DNA of 64,000 nt from Agelaius tricolor (Eukaryota; Chordata; Aves; Passeriformes; Icteridae): the NCBI GenBank assembly GCA_023055355.1, contig JALJCS010000001.1, forward strand, positions 98,255,381 through 98,319,380. The letters are read 5' to 3'. A model generated the notes under the pieces. That model was not told the DNA's origin and did no database searches. It worked only from the letters and a program-made list of their open reading frames with translations. A program made the translations under genes and the position numbers. This document shows positions 61,701 to 64,000 of this stretch, one piece after another. Each line of letters begins with the position of its first letter. Positions within the stretch are counted from its first letter, which is position 1.

Positions 61701-64000
61701 AAATTCCCAGCAGTACTTCCCATATGTTCAGTAACCATGAAGTTTCTTACTCCATAATTACTCATTTCTTCTAATTTTTTATGTAAGTCACAATTACAGG
61801 ATCAATTTATCAAGTGCTGCATGAGCTCTGTGTACCACAGACAGACACAACTCAAGGTTGAGAGAGCTCTGAGTATCTACTGGACAAACACCAGTCTTCA
61901 AAACATGTTTAGGAAAGCCATAGCCATAGTTGGAAATAAAAAGAGGTAACTAAATTATTTTCTTATTTTGTACATTTCATTACAGACTTCAGCCAATACT
62001 TGGTCTATAAATGTTATATAGACATCAAGAATCACTTTACTTTGAGAATGTGAACAACCATCTTAGCTGAAGGAGTTTGATAAAAAAAAAAAAACCAGTA
62101 TGTGTTGCTATTGGGACAACAAATAAACCAGTACCTTTTTACACTTCAGGATAGAAATTATATCTACAAGCTCATAACAGGTGGATATATGGAACCTTGT
62201 AAAGGGAAAAAAATCCACATTACTCTAGTGGAGAATACCAATAACTTAAGGTTGGTGGGAAAGCAGCGTGTGGGAAGATAAGGCAAAGAACATGGCTTAT
62301 TTAGCCCAGCAAATATAAGACTCTTGCTGAGGCTAATAGGCACCCTTCTGCACCAGATTGATATTCTCCCTTAGTAAGATCCATCTATATATCTACATCT
62401 GTCCTGTGCTACAGAACAAGATTAATTTGGATAATGAAGTAGCCTGCATTAGAAGATGTGGGAAATTGAGCTGAGCCCCTTTACTCCTGATTGATTGTCA
62501 ATGGCTCAGATAGAAAAATTCTTTCAGCTACGGAGGACTGTCTGTGCCATTTGCTGACATTCTGTGACCAGGGCTTTCTGACCCAGAGGTGTCAAAGGGA
62601 AATTAGAATTGTTTGTTTCATCAGAAAGCCAGGATCACATCTGACAGGGGCTCTCAGCACTATTTCGTTTTTGAATGGCCACTAGGGTCTGAGAAAATCT
62701 CAGGTTATTTTCAAGTGTTGTTTTTTAGGGCTCTACAGCTTTATCTTATGGTTCTCTTATTTGAAGATAGAGTACACTGCAGAGGAGAAATCTGGACCAA
62801 AAAAAAAAAAGGCTGTAGCAGTGGATAATAAAAAGAACAGAAGAACAGAAGAACAAAAGAAAAACAGGAGGAAAGAAGAATAGCAAAGGACTGTGTGACA
62901 AGATTTTTTTATGTGAAAAAGAAATTCTACCATTAAATATTTTTGGGTCCCCACATTCAACCAAGTGGTTGATAGGATCTGTCGTTGCACTTTGTGCTTA
63001 AATTGTTCAGGCTGCAAGCTTGAGGAAGTAAGTGATCTTCGACATCTGTCAGAGTTAAAATATAAAATTTTGCATTTGCATGACAAGGCAAATGAGCAGC
63101 CACTCTGTGAATGTGTATGTGAACTTCCATGACAGAAAAGTAGAGAATTTGTCACAGCTCTAAGCTGAAAAAAATTTCCGGAATGAAATATGGTAAAATA
63201 TCAGTATCTCAAATTTTCATTCTAAATCATACAAAAACTTGCCAGAATCCTTCATGGAGCACAAACAGTGTTATCCATGACCCAATAAAATCATAAAAAC
63301 ATTTATCTAATTAACAAGGCATGAAAGAATTGAGTCATACTCCAAAGCAAGCACAAATTTTAGTTAGCCAGGAAGACAGAGTTATCATTGATCTGAAACA
63401 CAAGAAAAGGACAAAGAACATATGGACATAGAAAGTGGAGGTACACCAGTTAGATGACTTACTGTCAGGATGAACATTCATAAGAATGTAAGCAATGAAT
63501 GTAATCATCATGGAAAAACACTCTACATAAATCAGGCAACATATGAAACAATAAAATACTTGAGTGTTCGTAAGTAAGTGTAATTCCAAGAAAAGACTCA
63601 AGTAAGTGATAACCACCAACCCTGCCACCCTTCAGCTTTTTACCTTAATATCAGATGAAACCACTTGGAATAACAGAATGAAAATGGAAATATCCTAGAG
63701 TCATTTAGGCTCACCTTTTACACAATAAATTTCTAGTTCATAAATTTTCCACTGGTGGGAAATACTCTACTACATAAGTAAATTCTATCAAGCTCAGCAT
63801 CTTGGTGGGTAGTTTTAGAAATAAATTGTGTTGTTGGTAAAGACTCCAAGTGATGAATTTACTACTTTATTCAATAAACCATTACAATGATTAATTACTC
63901 TCACTCTAAGAAGGTGTGATTTATTACAAATTTCTCTTCAACTAAACTCTATCATCTGACATTAGAACCCATGCTTCATTCATTTAGCTCCATCTGCCAT
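58776..64000. other. AT-rich noncoding stretch, no gene seen
   Basis: No gene, RNA gene or named repeat is visible in the last 5.2 kb. Short A runs lie at 62082-62094 and 62799-62810. A purine-rich stretch of AGAACAGA-type repeats lies at about 62830-62880. ORFs at 62757-63155 (132 codons, minus) and 63335-63628 (97 codons, minus) are Phe/Ser/Leu-rich frames driven by pyrimidine-rich or AT-rich sequence. Confidence -1.

Noticed and set aside
62757..63155. 132-codon minus ORF
   Set aside because: It is driven by a purine/pyrimidine-biased simple stretch, with runs of Phe and Ser and no domain.
1..64000. tRNA, rRNA, snRNA or mitochondrial insertions
   Set aside because: I looked for tRNA B-box type words, snRNA starts and mitochondrial-style sequence on both strands and saw none; a covariance-model scan would be needed to be certain.

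Overview
This window looks like bird nuclear DNA with no identifiable protein-coding gene. Three things point to a bird. Several fragments are CR1 LINEs, the dominant avian retrotransposon, recognised from their 3' ends (CATAGAATCATAGAAT, GGTTGGAAAGGACC, the ACAGACTGCCCAGGGAGGT block). One element closely resembles a solo endogenous-retrovirus LTR that is widespread in birds. The background is AT-rich and poor in repeats, as expected of a gene-poor macrochromosome region or a very large intron. The species cannot be named from sequence alone.

Layout. 1-5 kb: a CR1 3' end on the plus strand, a (GTTAT)9 microsatellite, a near-perfect 77-nt hairpin at 3012-3088 and a CR1 3' end on the minus strand. 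5-16 kb: unannotated AT-rich DNA with A tracts, a somewhat more GC-rich block at 11.4-12.2 kb and a (TTTTA)n array at 14.2 kb. 16.4-18.3 kb: overlapping octamer motifs, an imperfect 82-nt hairpin, a CR1 scrap and a (GGAA)18 array. 18-28 kb: mostly featureless. 28.5-29.15 kb: a sharp CpG-rich island carrying a 21-bp-period minisatellite, the strongest compositional anomaly here. 29-42 kb: featureless except for an ancient CR1/L3-like copy at 33.5-34.2 kb and two low-confidence exon-like ORFs. 42-48 kb: a nested palindrome, another exon-like ORF, a POU/homeodomain-type motif cluster and a diverged pair of about 190-bp direct repeats 1.17 kb apart. 52.2-52.75 kb: the solo LTR, flanked by an unusual 18-bp direct repeat. 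54.4-58.8 kb: two more CR1 copies. The remainder to 64 kb shows nothing recognisable.

No gene set or pathway can be assembled, and I found no evidence for a novel multi-gene system. The best leads are the two hairpins (possible small-RNA precursors or recent template-switch products), the CpG island with its embedded minisatellite (possible unannotated promoter), and the unexplained repeat pair. All calls come from reading the sequence; no alignment, conservation or expression data were available.
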